Of a stretch of 39,460 nt of DNA, positions 31,886-39,460 are shown in pieces; the first letter of the stretch is position 1; each line of letters opens with the position of its first letter. This DNA comes from Nocardia concava NBRC 100430 (GTDB taxonomy: Bacteria > Actinomycetota > Actinomycetes > Mycobacteriales > Mycobacteriaceae). The position numbers and the translations under genes were made by a program. Location: NCBI RefSeq assembly GCF_000308815.1, contig NZ_BAFX01000129.1, positions 1 to 39,460 on the forward strand, in the 5' to 3' direction. The notes beneath the pieces were generated by a model. That model was not told where the DNA came from. It worked only from the letters and a program-made list of their open reading frames with translations, and did not search any database.

Positions 31886-32914
31886 TCACACCCGATCCAG
31901 GAAGCCGTTGCCGTAGTCGATGTTCCGGGCCGCGCGCAGGTCCTCCGGCGGGGCGAAGCGCACGGTGTCGGTGCGATCCCACAATTCCATTCCGGCCATG
32001 GCGGATTGACAATCGCGAATACACCGGCGGACGGCGTTGCGGATTCTCGGCGGCAGCATCAGCGCGTCCATTTCGGCCGTAATCGATTGCGCGGCGGCCT
32101 GATTGTCGGCGATCCGGATCTCGATCAAACGGCGGACTTCGGCGACCGCCTGGGCCAGATCCATACCGCGGTGATTACGCAATGTAGTCACCAGATTGAT
32201 GGTGTCCTCTTCATCGGTCTCATTTGCCAGCGAATGCAGATCATTGGTCCAGCACATGATATCGGCGGTGGTAGCGATGATCTCCTGATAGGACGGTCCG
32301 AAATACAGGGCGTCGGGAATCTCGGTGTGCTCGATGATTTCCGCCAGATCGACCGTCTGCAATACCGTGGAGGCGTCCCGGCGTAATCGCGCGTATTCGT
32401 CCGGGCTGGGGGAGCGGCCAGCCTGTCGGAAAGCGTTCTCGCGGGCGTGCCCGACGAGCCACAATTCCAGATTCAATTCGAATCGGCGTTGCCACGCTTG
32501 GGAATTGCGCGGGAAGGTCCGGGTGCACAGATTGGACAGAGCTGCGATGACGGGTGGCACCGGCCCGGAAACTCCGCGCTGGTGCACCACCTGCAGCGCC
32601 GCGTGGCGCAGCCGGTCGTAGTCGTCGAGCCGGCCGGTGGTGATCGCCAGATTCTGCAGATCGTCGAATACGAAGAATACGGTGATCCATTCGGCGACCA
32701 GGAGCATGTCGGCGAAAGACGCGGTGGGGCACCAGTATGCGGAGAATCGCGCGTAGCCCAGCGAATTGAACCGGCGCGCCGACTCTTCGTCGGTGAGTAA
32801 TCCGAAACGCATTGCCCAGATCTGAACTCGTTCCTGTGCTCGATCGCTCATCGAATGCCGTTGCGGTGGGAACGGGAGCGCGATCTCGAGGTGCCGCAAG
32901 TCGTGTTCGTTCAT
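31886..32914 (-). CDS. Class I terpene synthase
   Basis: 342 aa from ATG 32912-32914 (a GTG at 32923 is in frame; no clear ribosome site for either). It should ionise a prenyl diphosphate. Metal-binding motifs: VFFVFDDLQN with Asp84-Asp85 (only two acids of the DDxxD/E motif), and the intact NSE triad NDLHSLANE (Asn224, Ser228, Glu232). Arg178, 46 residues before the triad, is at the diphosphate-sensor position. The usual C-terminal RY pair is RF (TDTVRF). The gene is divergent from a class II diterpene cyclase and lies 17 bp from the response regulator stop. Likely substrate: the cyclised diphosphate made by that neighbour. DNA here is somewhat less GC-rich than around the mce genes. Confidence 0.92.
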   Translation of the reverse strand: MNEHDLRHLEIALPFPPQRHSMSDRAQERVQIWAMRFGLLTDEESARRFNSLGYARFSAYWCPTASFADMLLVAEWITVFFVFDDLQNLAITTGRLDDYDRLRHAALQVVHQRGVSGPVPPVIAALSNLCTRTFPRNSQAWQRRFELNLELWLVGHARENAFRQAGRSPSPDEYARLRRDASTVLQTVDLAEIIEHTEIPDALYFGPSYQEIIATTADIMCWTNDLHSLANETDEEDTINLVTTLRNHRGMDLAQAVAEVRRLIEIRIADNQAAAQSITAEMDALMLPPRIRNAVRRCIRDCQSAMAGMELWDRTDTVRFAPPEDLRAARNIDYGNGFLDRV

Positions 32915-33113
32915 TGGTAACACTCGGGTTCACTCGGCGGGAGGCGGTATCCCTCCGTCCCGAGGATAACCGACATTTCGGGCAAACATTAGCGGATTCG
33001 CAAGATCTGCAGCGCGGCAAGCATTTTGGCTTTCGCGGGGGAGTCGGATGTCGGCCGCCGCAGGCGTATGTTGAAGAGGTTCCCGACTCGTCCGCAAACT
33101 CCAGCGAGCAACC

Positions 33114-34685
33114 ATGAGCGAGGAATCCCTCGGCGCGGTCCGCAGCCGCGCCCTGATGTCGTTGTGGCAGTTGATCAGGGTGGTCGACGAGGATGCCGAC
33201 GGCATGATCACCGGGTCGGCGTACGCCACCGCCGGTGTGGTGGAACGGCTGTGGCAAACTCCCCGGCTATCCCTCGATTCGCTGGCCCGGCTGGGCTGGA
33301 ACGCGTTGGCGCGCACGCAGAACGGGGACGGCAGCTGGGGGAGCCCGCATGCTCCGGTGTCGTATCGGGTGCTGCCGACGCTGGCCGTGGTGTGCGCCGT
33401 GCTCGGGGGCGCGGAGGATGCGCCGGTCGATTGGGCATGGGCGCGGGCCGCGGTCGATCGTGGCAATGAGTTCCTGTTCGCCGATCCGGAAGTCTTTGCG
33501 CCGGAGCGACTGCCCGGTCTGGAGGCGATCGATCTCACGATTCCCGTTCTACTGGAACGTGTTGCGGCGTTCGCCGACGTCTCGGGCGGGCGCTACGCGA
33601 CCGCGCTGCGGCGGGCTCGAATGGCGCAGCGGGCCAATGCCGAACGGTGGGTACGGCTGCGGGCCCGCGCGGTAGCCGGCGATCGCGGCGCGTGGCGGGA
33701 GTTTCCGCTCGAGCTGCTCGCGGCACCGCCCCGCGGCTGGCGCGCCGAGGACGTTGTGCACGGCGGCGCGGTGTCCTGCTCGCCCGTCCTGACCGCGACC
33801 GCGCTCCGGTGGCAGGGCGCGGAATCGGCCGGGGCTGAGCGATACCTGCACCGCGAAGGTGTGCGCCACCAGGGGCTCTGGCCGGTCCTGGCGCCGGTCG
33901 TGAACTTCGAACGAGCCACAGCGGCAGCGCTTTTCGCCCGGCTCGGATTTCCCCTGCCCACCGGTTTCACCGCCTCGTTGTGCGCCTCGCTGCGGGCGGC
34001 GTGCGGTGCGGGCGGCCTCTCGTTCGCGCCCGGCCTGCCACCGGACGCGGACACGACCGCCGTCGCGATCTTCGTGCTGAACATGTGGGACGACGCCGTG
34101 GATCCCGGCCCGCTACTGCGGTTTCCCGCTCCGACCACGCCGGTGGTCACGGCTCATGTCCTCGAGGCATTGACCACCGTCCGACGCAGCGACAGGGACG
34201 ACCGTGCCCGTGTGCGGGCGATCGCGGCGATTCGCGCCCTGGTCGAAACCCAAGACCCGGACGGTCATTGGGACGACCGCTCGGTCGCCTCACCCTGCCT
34301 GCCGACGGCCGCGGCTGCCATGGCGCTGGCCCGCGCGATCGAATCGGAATTCTCCGCCGATGCCCTGCTCGCGGTTTCCAGCGCCATCACGTGGTTGCTG
34401 GCCAATCAGCGACCGGATGGTTCCTGGGGTGTGTGGCATCCGACCGCGGAGGAGACCGCCTGTGCTGTCCACGCACTGATCGTCTGTACGAGTCCGGCCA
34501 GAGAGCTTCCGGTGGCCGCCGCATTGCGGCGGGCTCACATATTTCTTGTCGATTCCCTCGACAGCGCCGTGACGGATTCCGTGCGAACTCCATTGTGGCA
34601 CTACAAAGATCTCGGATCGCCGCTTCGAATCGAGCGTCTGTATACATTGACAGCTCTGCTCATGAGCGGTTCGCCCGTTCCGTGA
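33114..34685 (+). CDS. Class II diterpene cyclase (DxDTT type)
   Basis: 523 aa from ATG 33114. The general-acid motif is LPPDADTTAVAIF with Asp311 and Asp313, the DxDTT variant of DxDD reported for M. tuberculosis Rv3377c (halimadienyl diphosphate synthase). QW-like repeats TQNGDGSWGS, TQDPDGHWDD and NQRPDGSWGVW support the alpha-barrel fold of squalene-hopene/copalyl-type cyclases. The length is close to the 501 aa of Rv3377c. It should protonate and cyclise geranylgeranyl diphosphate to a bicyclic diphosphate for the divergent class I synthase to finish. No GGPP synthase is in the window. The AraC regulator follows 89 bp downstream in the same direction. Confidence 0.9.
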   Translation: MSEESLGAVRSRALMSLWQLIRVVDEDADGMITGSAYATAGVVERLWQTPRLSLDSLARLGWNALARTQNGDGSWGSPHAPVSYRVLPTLAVVCAVLGGAEDAPVDWAWARAAVDRGNEFLFADPEVFAPERLPGLEAIDLTIPVLLERVAAFADVSGGRYATALRRARMAQRANAERWVRLRARAVAGDRGAWREFPLELLAAPPRGWRAEDVVHGGAVSCSPVLTATALRWQGAESAGAERYLHREGVRHQGLWPVLAPVVNFERATAAALFARLGFPLPTGFTASLCASLRAACGAGGLSFAPGLPPDADTTAVAIFVLNMWDDAVDPGPLLRFPAPTTPVVTAHVLEALTTVRRSDRDDRARVRAIAAIRALVETQDPDGHWDDRSVASPCLPTAAAAMALARAIESEFSADALLAVSSAITWLLANQRPDGSWGVWHPTAEETACAVHALIVCTSPARELPVAAALRRAHIFLVDSLDSAVTDSVRTPLWHYKDLGSPLRIERLYTLTALLMSGSPVP

Positions 34686-34774
34686 GGTCACGGTCGTCAG
34701 CTACATCTCGAACCGAATACGGATCTCGCTGGAAACGTGGTTGCTGAGCGATATGTGGTGGGAAGATTACCCGC

Positions 34775-35752
34775 GTGGAGCAAGCCGTATTCGGCGCTGT
34801 CGAGATCTCGTCGTCCTCGACCCTTTCGCCACGTCAGGCGTTCGAGCAGTGGGAAGCCCTGATGTCGGACGCGGTCGCCCCGACGGTGATCGAGCCATTG
34901 CGCCTCGGTCACTGGCACGGACAAGTCGCCACAACTCAATTCGACGGATTCGCGGTGTCACGCATGCAGGCCAGCGCGCAACGGGCATTGCGGACAAAAA
35001 AGATGGTCGCGGCATCGTCGGGTGAGTTCTTGTTGGTGAATATCGTGCTGGATGGGACAAATTGGACCGAGCAGGGTGGCCGGACCGCCGAATGCACCCC
35101 CGGCACCATCTCGTTCTTCGACAGCAGCCTCCCCTTGGAGAGCCGCACCACCGACACGCTGTCGACCATGGTGCGCGCCCCGCTGCAACTGGTCCTCGAA
35201 CATTCCGGCCTCACCCGTGAGCAACTCCCCATCGCCAAGGCCGTCCCCGCCACGGGCGCCCTCGGCGTGGTCGCCAGCTTCTTCCGCAACCTCGCCGAAC
35301 TCCCGCCCGACGACATCACCCAGGCCGTCACCGTCTTCGGCAGCGACGCCGCGGGCATGATGGCCTCGGCCCTGCTGCTGGCCACCGGCGAAACCTCTCC
35401 CGCCCCCTCCGATTCCCTCTACACCCGGCAACAGGTCCTGGCCTACATCCGCAAGAACTTCACCAACCCGGACCTCACGGTCGACGAAATCGCCCACGCC
35501 TGCCTCATCTCCCGCCGCACCCTCTACCGAGTCTGCGAGGGCTTCGGCGAACCCGGCGGCATCGTCCGCCGTACCCGCATCGCCCACGCCCGCCGCCTCA
35601 TCCGAGCCGACCCCACCCGCTCCCTCGCCGCGGTAGCCGCAGCGGCCGGCTTCTCCACCGACCGCCACTTCTACCGAGCTTTCCGCGAGGAAACCGGCCT
35701 CACCCCCGGCCAATTCCGCGACCAACTCGGCCCCCGCGGCCGGGGGCGGTAG
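34775..35752 (+). CDS. AraC family transcriptional regulator (AraC_binding_2 type)
   Basis: 325 aa from GTG 34775. The N-terminal domain is of the AraC_binding_2 type: FEQWEALMSDAVAPTVIEPL, then ASSGEFLLVNIVLDG and CTPGTISFFDSSLPL. The C-terminal double HTH is canonical: LTVDEIAHACLISRRTLYRV and LAAVAAAAGFSTDRHFYRAF followed by EETGLTPGQFRDQL. It is on the same strand as and 89 bp after the class II cyclase, hence a candidate pathway regulator for the terpene locus. A large hairpin follows 8 bp after the stop. Confidence 0.92.
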   Translation: MEQAVFGAVEISSSSTLSPRQAFEQWEALMSDAVAPTVIEPLRLGHWHGQVATTQFDGFAVSRMQASAQRALRTKKMVAASSGEFLLVNIVLDGTNWTEQGGRTAECTPGTISFFDSSLPLESRTTDTLSTMVRAPLQLVLEHSGLTREQLPIAKAVPATGALGVVASFFRNLAELPPDDITQAVTVFGSDAAGMMASALLLATGETSPAPSDSLYTRQQVLAYIRKNFTNPDLTVDEIAHACLISRRTLYRVCEGFGEPGGIVRRTRIAHARRLIRADPTRSLAAVAAAAGFSTDRHFYRAFREETGLTPGQFRDQLGPRGRGR

Positions 35753-35759
35753 CTCAGAC

Positions 35760-35825
35760 CAAGATCAGGGAGCTGTGACTGTAAGAATCTGTCCGATTCC
35801 TAGCAGTGACAGCTCCCTGATCTTG
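35760..35825. repeat. 66-nt near-perfect hairpin (possible terminator or small structured element)
   Basis: Positions 35760-35781 and 35804-35825 are reverse complements over 22 bases with one mismatch. Inside, GAATC (35785-35789) pairs with GATTC (35795-35799), leaving a TGTCC loop, so the whole element can fold into one long rod. It lies between the AraC stop and the next gene, which runs in the same direction. No T-run follows on either strand, so it is not a standard intrinsic terminator. Confidence 0.85.
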
Positions 35826-35841
35826 ATGGGAGGGTTTGGGG

Positions 35842-36633
35842 GTGCGGACTGAAGGGGTTGGGGTGGTGGAGATTCCTGCGTGGGCTCGGCAGGGTGGGTA
35901 CGGGGTGCGGTTCGAGTGGGGACTGGCCGGGGCGCGGGCTCTCGGGGCGGAGTGTGCTGCTGTCGTGGTGGTTGACGTGCTGTCGTTCACCACCTCGGTG
36001 TCGGTTGCGGTGGAGGCGGGGACACGGGTACTTCCGTATCCGTGGAGGGACGGCGGCGCAGCGGAATTCGCGGCCGCGCGGAATGCGCGGCTGGCGGTCG
36101 GGCGTAAGGCGGTGTCGGAGGAGCAGCCCTGGTCGTTGTCGCCGGCGGCGTTGCGGCGGGCACCTGCTCCGGAGCGATTGGTGCTGCCGTCGCCGAACGG
36201 GTCGGCGATCTCGGCCGCGGTGAAGGGGATTCCGGTGATCGCGGCGGGTTTGCGAAATGCGTCGGCGGTTGGGCGGTGGATTGTGGAGCAGGGGTGGGGA
36301 ACTCCGGAGCGACCGGTGGGAGTGATTGCGGCCGGGGAACATTGGCCGGGCCAGGATGTGCTGCGACCGGCGATCGAGGATTTGGTCGGTGCCGGGGCGG
36401 TCATCGACGCGGTGGCAGCCCACGGCGGCAGGCCGTTGTCGCCGGAGGCGTCGATTGCGCGGGGTTCCTATGCCGGGACCGCGGATGTGCCTGCGCTGAT
36501 TCGGGATTCCGCCTCCGGCCGGGAGCTGGCGTCCATCGGGTTCGAGGACGATGTGGCCATCGCGATCGAAGTCGACTCCAGCACAGTGGTTCCGGTGCTC
36601 ACCGATGGTGTCTTCGAGAACGCGGCGGGCTGA
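35842..36633 (+). CDS. 2-phosphosulfolactate phosphatase family protein (ComB-like)
   Basis: 263 aa from GTG 35842, with GGGAGG (35827-35832) upstream; GTG 35863 (VEIPAWARQ) is another candidate. Family motifs: VVVVDVLSFTTSVSVAVEAG, RLVLPSPNGSAIS, VIAAGEHW, DLVGAGAVIDAV and the end RELASIGFEDDVAIAIEVD. True ComB makes sulfolactate during coenzyme M synthesis in archaea; actinobacterial homologues exist without that pathway, so the substrate here is unknown. The stop abuts the stop of the convergent TetR gene. Confidence 0.85.
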   Translation: MRTEGVGVVEIPAWARQGGYGVRFEWGLAGARALGAECAAVVVVDVLSFTTSVSVAVEAGTRVLPYPWRDGGAAEFAAARNARLAVGRKAVSEEQPWSLSPAALRRAPAPERLVLPSPNGSAISAAVKGIPVIAAGLRNASAVGRWIVEQGWGTPERPVGVIAAGEHWPGQDVLRPAIEDLVGAGAVIDAVAAHGGRPLSPEASIARGSYAGTADVPALIRDSASGRELASIGFEDDVAIAIEVDSSTVVPVLTDGVFENAAG

Positions 36634-37281
36634 TCAGCGGGGATCCGTGTCGGCTTCCGGGGAGAGGCCGTGGCGGATCATGGATTGGGCGGTGCGGACG
36701 ACGGTGTCGAGGGAGCCGCCTTGGGGGTGCCACCATTCGGCGGCCCAGTTGAGGGCGCCGAGGACGAGCATGCGGGCGGCTCGGGGGTCGAGTTCGGGGC
36801 GGAGGAGGTCCTGGGCGGCGGCGTCGGAGAGGAGGGTGCGCCAGAGGTCGCCGTAGGTGGTTTCCTCCTCTTGCTGGCGGGCTCGGATGCGGTCGGGGAC
36901 CTGGCCGGCATTGCGGATGGCGGCGGTGGCGTAGTCGGAGATCTCGAGGACGTGGCGGAGGTGGGCCTCGGTGGCGGCGGCTATGCGGTCCAGGGGGGAG
37001 GTGTCGGGTGGGAGGGCGGCCAGGACGGCGGTGACGTGTTCGCGCATGCTGGCGACACCCGCCCACATGACCTCCTCGATGAGGTCCTCGCGGGAGGGGA
37101 AGTGGTAGTAGATCGCCGGGGTCTGCAGACCGGCCCGCTCGGCCACCTCCGACAGGCGGGTGTCGCCATAACCCTTGCGGCTCAACACGTATGCGGCCGC
37201 GTCGAGGATGCGGGCGCGGGTGCGCGCGGCCTTGGATTCCAAGGCCGGGGTGTCGGCGGTAGCGGCGGATTTTCTGACCAC
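36634..37281 (-). CDS. TetR/AcrR family transcriptional regulator
   Basis: 215 aa from GTG 37279-37281. The N-terminal HTH is ARILDAAAYVLSRKGYGDTR, then LSEVAERAGLQTPAIYYHFP, followed by SREDLIEEVM. The ligand domain contains IAAATEAHLRHVLEISDYAT and IRNAGQVPDRIRARQQEEET, and resembles KstR2/FadR-like TetR regulators of lipid metabolism, judged only by eye. It is convergent with the ComB-like gene (stops adjacent, TGATCA) and lies 20 bp downstream of the ECF sigma gene on the same strand, so it may be co-transcribed with it. Confidence 0.9.
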   Translation of the reverse strand: MVRKSAATADTPALESKAARTRARILDAAAYVLSRKGYGDTRLSEVAERAGLQTPAIYYHFPSREDLIEEVMWAGVASMREHVTAVLAALPPDTSPLDRIAAATEAHLRHVLEISDYATAAIRNAGQVPDRIRARQQEEETTYGDLWRTLLSDAAAQDLLRPELDPRAARMLVLGALNWAAEWWHPQGGSLDTVVRTAQSMIRHGLSPEADTDPR

Positions 37282-37301
37282 GCGTCGACTATACGGACCG
37301 C

Positions 37302-38309
37302 CTATGGCGTGGTCGGAAGGGATTGCGGCAGGCCGAATGCGGGCAGGACGGTGGCTTCGAAACGGGTCATGGCGGCGATGCGGTCGCCCGCGAGAGTGAG
37401 GACGAACAGGCCGGATCCGTCGATGCCGATGGAGGGGTGCCGGTAGACGCCGAAGGCCGGTTGACCGTTGGCTCGGGTCGGCACCAGGTCGAATCGCTGG
37501 GCCGAGCCGAAGATGAAGGCGAAGAAGCGGGTCACGCTGTCGCGGCCGCGGTATTCCAGCGGCAGCGGCGGCATGGACATGAAGACGTCGTCGGTCAACA
37601 GCGCCACCAGCGCGTCGATATCGGCGGATGCGTAAGCGCTGACGAACTTCGCGACGATCGCGTCCTCAGCCGAGTCGACCGGTGACTGCGCCTCGGTGGT
37701 CACCGGCAGTCGGCTCTGGATTCCTGCCCGCGCGCGTTTGAGTGCGCTCTTGACCGATTCGACCGTCGTGTCCAGCATCTCGGCCACTTCGTCGGCATGG
37801 AATCCGAGAACATCGCGCAGGATGAGGACGGCGAGCTGACGAGGCGGCAGGATCTGCAACGCGGTCACGAAGGCCAGAGAAATGGACTCGGTTTGCTCGT
37901 AGCGTGCCTCCGGACCGAGCGGCACACTGATCGCGCCGTCCAGCAGGGCGTCGGGATACGGCTCTAGCCAATGGATTTCGCCGATTCCGGTGGGTTCGGG
38001 AAATTCGATGCCTGGAACATCCCACTGCCGCGCGGGACGCCGACGCGCGGCGCGCAGGGCGTCGAAGCAGCGGTTGGTCGCGATGCGGTACAGCCAGGTG
38101 CGCACCGAGGCGCGCCCGTCGAATCGGTCGAGGCCCCGCCACGCGGCGAGCATCGTGTCCTGGAGCGCGTCCTCGGCATCCTGGAACGATCCGAGCATGC
38201 GATAGCAGTGCACCTGTAGCTCGCGGCGGTGCGGTTCGGTCAACGCCCGGAAGGCCTCGCCGTCGCCCGCCCGCGCCCTCGACAGCAGGTCCGTTCGCGC
38301 CAACTCCAC
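37302..38309 (-). CDS. ECF RNA polymerase sigma factor with C-terminal SnoaL-like domain (SigG-like)
   Basis: About 335 aa from GTG 38307-38309, chosen because GAGG lies eight bases before it; the longer frame to ATG 38342 has its purine run touching the ATG. Sigma region 2: ALTEPHRRELQVHCYRMLGS, then FQDAEDALQDTMLAAW and RTWLYRIATNRCFDAL. Sigma region 4: QILPPRQLAVLILRDVLGFH, then ADEVAEMLDTTVESVKSALK. After residue 210 comes a SnoaL/NTF2-like domain (FVSAYASADIDALVALLTDD). Sigma factors of the SigG/SigJ type with such tails need no conventional anti-sigma factor; the tail tunes activity. It is divergent from the RibD-C reductase gene. Confidence 0.92.
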   Translation of the reverse strand: MELARTDLLSRARAGDGEAFRALTEPHRRELQVHCYRMLGSFQDAEDALQDTMLAAWRGLDRFDGRASVRTWLYRIATNRCFDALRAARRRPARQWDVPGIEFPEPTGIGEIHWLEPYPDALLDGAISVPLGPEARYEQTESISLAFVTALQILPPRQLAVLILRDVLGFHADEVAEMLDTTVESVKSALKRARAGIQSRLPVTTEAQSPVDSAEDAIVAKFVSAYASADIDALVALLTDDVFMSMPPLPLEYRGRDSVTRFFAFIFGSAQRFDLVPTRANGQPAFGVYRHPSIGIDGSGLFVLTLAGDRIAAMTRFEATVLPAFGLPQSLPTTP

Positions 38310-38455
38310 TCTCGCAACCTCATTCCCTGTGTGCGGAACCATCCTTTATGGACGTCGGCCGAGGCGCGAACGGGTCGGTCGCGCAGCGCCTCCTTTTCCG
38401 ATTCTCCGGCGCCTACACCAGTGCAAGCCGACAGCACCGATCAAGGAGTACAGCA

Positions 38456-39043
38456 ATGGGAAAGATCGTCATCAGCGCGAACGCCACACTCGATGGAGTG
38501 GTCCAGGACCCGGACGGCGCGGAGGGCTTCGAAGGCGGCGGCTGGTTCCACAAGTTCGCGGGCGGCAAGGACCTCGAAGCCTGGGTCGCCCGCGAGACGG
38601 CGGAAACGCTTGCCGCCGAGGCGCTCCTGCTGGGCAGGCGCAGCAGCGAGTGGTTCGAGTCCCGGATGCCGGAATTCGACGTCCGCGTGAGCCCGGAGTG
38701 GGCGGAACGGATGAACAGCATCCCCAAGTACGTCGTGTCCTCGACGCTCGACGATCCCCGGTGGAGCAACACCACGGTCCTCAATGGTGATGCGGTCAAA
38801 GAGATTTCGGAGCTGAAGCAGCAGGTGGACGGCGAGATCCTGGTCTACGGCAGCTATCGGCTGATGCGCACACTGGTGGAACAGAAGCTGGCCGACGAAC
38901 TGCGGCTGGTGGTTTTTCCGGCCGTGGTGGGAATCGGTGTGCGACTCTTCGACGAGGCCGGCGACCAGCAGGCGCTGCACCTGACCGATACCCGAAAGCT
39001 GGGTGACGGCCTGGTGTTCCACACCTACGAATTCGTGCGGTAG
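38456..39043 (+). CDS. Dihydrofolate reductase-like (RibD C-terminal domain) protein
   Basis: 195 aa from ATG 38456, with AAGGAG upstream; the longer frame from 38348 has no site. It starts MGKIVISANATLDGVVQDPD, a hallmark of the RibD_C/DHFR-like family, and has EALLLGRRSSEWF, KYVVSSTLDDPRWSNTTVL, then GEILVYGSYRLMRTLVEQKL with the NADPH-binding Gly, and DELRLVVFPAVVGIGVRLFD. Such stand-alone proteins are common near ECF sigma factors in actinobacteria; their substrate is unknown. It is divergent from the SigG-like gene and convergent with the ECF42-like gene. Confidence 0.9.
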   Translation: MGKIVISANATLDGVVQDPDGAEGFEGGGWFHKFAGGKDLEAWVARETAETLAAEALLLGRRSSEWFESRMPEFDVRVSPEWAERMNSIPKYVVSSTLDDPRWSNTTVLNGDAVKEISELKQQVDGEILVYGSYRLMRTLVEQKLADELRLVVFPAVVGIGVRLFDEAGDQQALHLTDTRKLGDGLVFHTYEFVR

Positions 39044-39055
39044 TTGCGTGGTGCC

Positions 39056-39460
39056 CTAACTCAATTCGGCGAGGCGGTGCTCGAGGAAGTGCCGCTCCGC
39101 CGTATTCCCAGTGAGCAGCATGGCCTCCTCGTATGCCGTCCGCGCCTCGCCCGTGCGGCCGAGCTCGGCCAGGAAATGCCCACGCGCGGCGGCGAGATAT
39201 CCGTATCCGGCCAGCTGCGGTTCGGCGGCCAACTCGTCGAGCGCGGCCAGCCCGGCCTGGGCGCCTCGGGCGAAACCGATAGCCACCGCCCGATTGAGCG
39301 CCACCACCGGTGAGGGCCACAGCTGCACGAGCACGCCGTACAGCCCGACGATCTCGTCCCAATCGGTATCGGCATAAGTGGGGGCCTCGGCATGCACAGC
39401 CGCGATCGCCGCCTCCAGTGCATATCGGCCGGGCCTGCGCCGCAACGACTCCCGTACAAG
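39056..39460 (-). CDS. ECF42-like sigma factor, C-terminal part (cut by window edge)
   Basis: The frame is open to the window end (its 5' part lies beyond 39460) and stops at 39056. The visible 134 residues correspond to the TPR-like C-terminal extension of ECF42 sigma factors: GRYALEAAIAAVHAEAPTYA, then DTDWDEIVGLYGVLVQLWPS, PVVALNRAVAIGFARGAQAG and LAALDELAAEPQLAGYGYLA. Sigma regions 2 and 4 are outside. These sigma factors usually sit beside a YCII/DUF1428-type gene; here the neighbour is the RibD-C reductase, 12 bp away and convergent. Confidence 0.9.
   Translation of the reverse strand, partial: LVRESLRRRPGRYALEAAIAAVHAEAPTYADTDWDEIVGLYGVLVQLWPSPVVALNRAVAIGFARGAQAGLAALDELAAEPQLAGYGYLAAARGHFLAELGRTGEARTAYEEAMLLTGNTAERHFLEHRLAELS

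Noticed and set aside
35760..35825. Standard rho-independent terminator for the AraC gene
   Set aside because: The stem is very long and lacks a following T-run on either strand, so I list it as a structured repeat rather than a terminator.
1..39460. CRISPR arrays, insertion sequences, tRNA or rRNA genes
   Set aside because: Looked for regularly spaced repeats, transposase motifs and tRNA-like cloverleaves by eye; none was seen.

Overview
The window is very GC-rich, uses GTG and TTG starts freely, and packs genes with 4-base stop/start overlaps. It carries a full mce lipid-import operon, a cutinase-like esterase, GAF-ANTAR regulators and many actinobacterial P450, TetR and ECF sigma genes. 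Together these point to a mycolic-acid actinobacterium, most likely Nocardia or a close relative. This is inferred from gene content; no rRNA or tRNA is present to confirm it.

Left part (1-10.9 kb), accessory genes: a truncated DJ-1/PfpI gene, a LysR regulator, an MmyB-type XRE regulator, a tRNA-dependent cyclodipeptide synthase, an AraC regulator divergent from it, a secreted cutinase-like esterase, a ferritin-like protein, a membrane M48-type peptidase, two related cytochromes P450 that both lack the Arg of the K-helix EXXR motif (CYP157-like), and a small zinc-ribbon protein.

Middle (11.2-17.3 kb): an apparent operon of a GH65 disaccharide phosphorylase/hydrolase, a universal-stress-like protein and a membrane-anchored Gmad2-type protein, followed by a small unknown protein and two GAF-ANTAR regulators. 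A 41-codon Cys-rich protein lies just after them.

Core (17.5-28.4 kb, minus strand): a complete mce operon. In transcription order it has two tiny membrane proteins, YrbEA, YrbEB, MceA-F, an Mce-associated membrane protein and a 409-aa tandem TetR repressor built like Mce3R. Nearly every junction overlaps or abuts, so it should behave as one transcript that also encodes its own regulator. A divergent MpaB/DUF2236 oxygenase shares the promoter region, and a shared 9-bp element there is a candidate operator.

Right part (29.5-39.5 kb): a histidine kinase/response regulator pair; a divergent class I terpene synthase and class II (DxDTT) diterpene cyclase with an AraC regulator, which looks like a compact two-cyclase diterpene locus; a 66-nt near-perfect hairpin; a ComB-family protein; a TetR regulator; a SigG-like ECF sigma factor with a SnoaL-like tail; a RibD-C/DHFR-like reductase; and the C-terminal end of an ECF42-like sigma factor running off the window.

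The most interesting items are the lone cyclodipeptide synthase with a Glu-to-Asp change at a catalytic position, the two EXXR-less P450s, the terpene cyclase pair, and the mce operon with two uncharacterised small membrane proteins at its head and a tandem TetR repressor at its tail.
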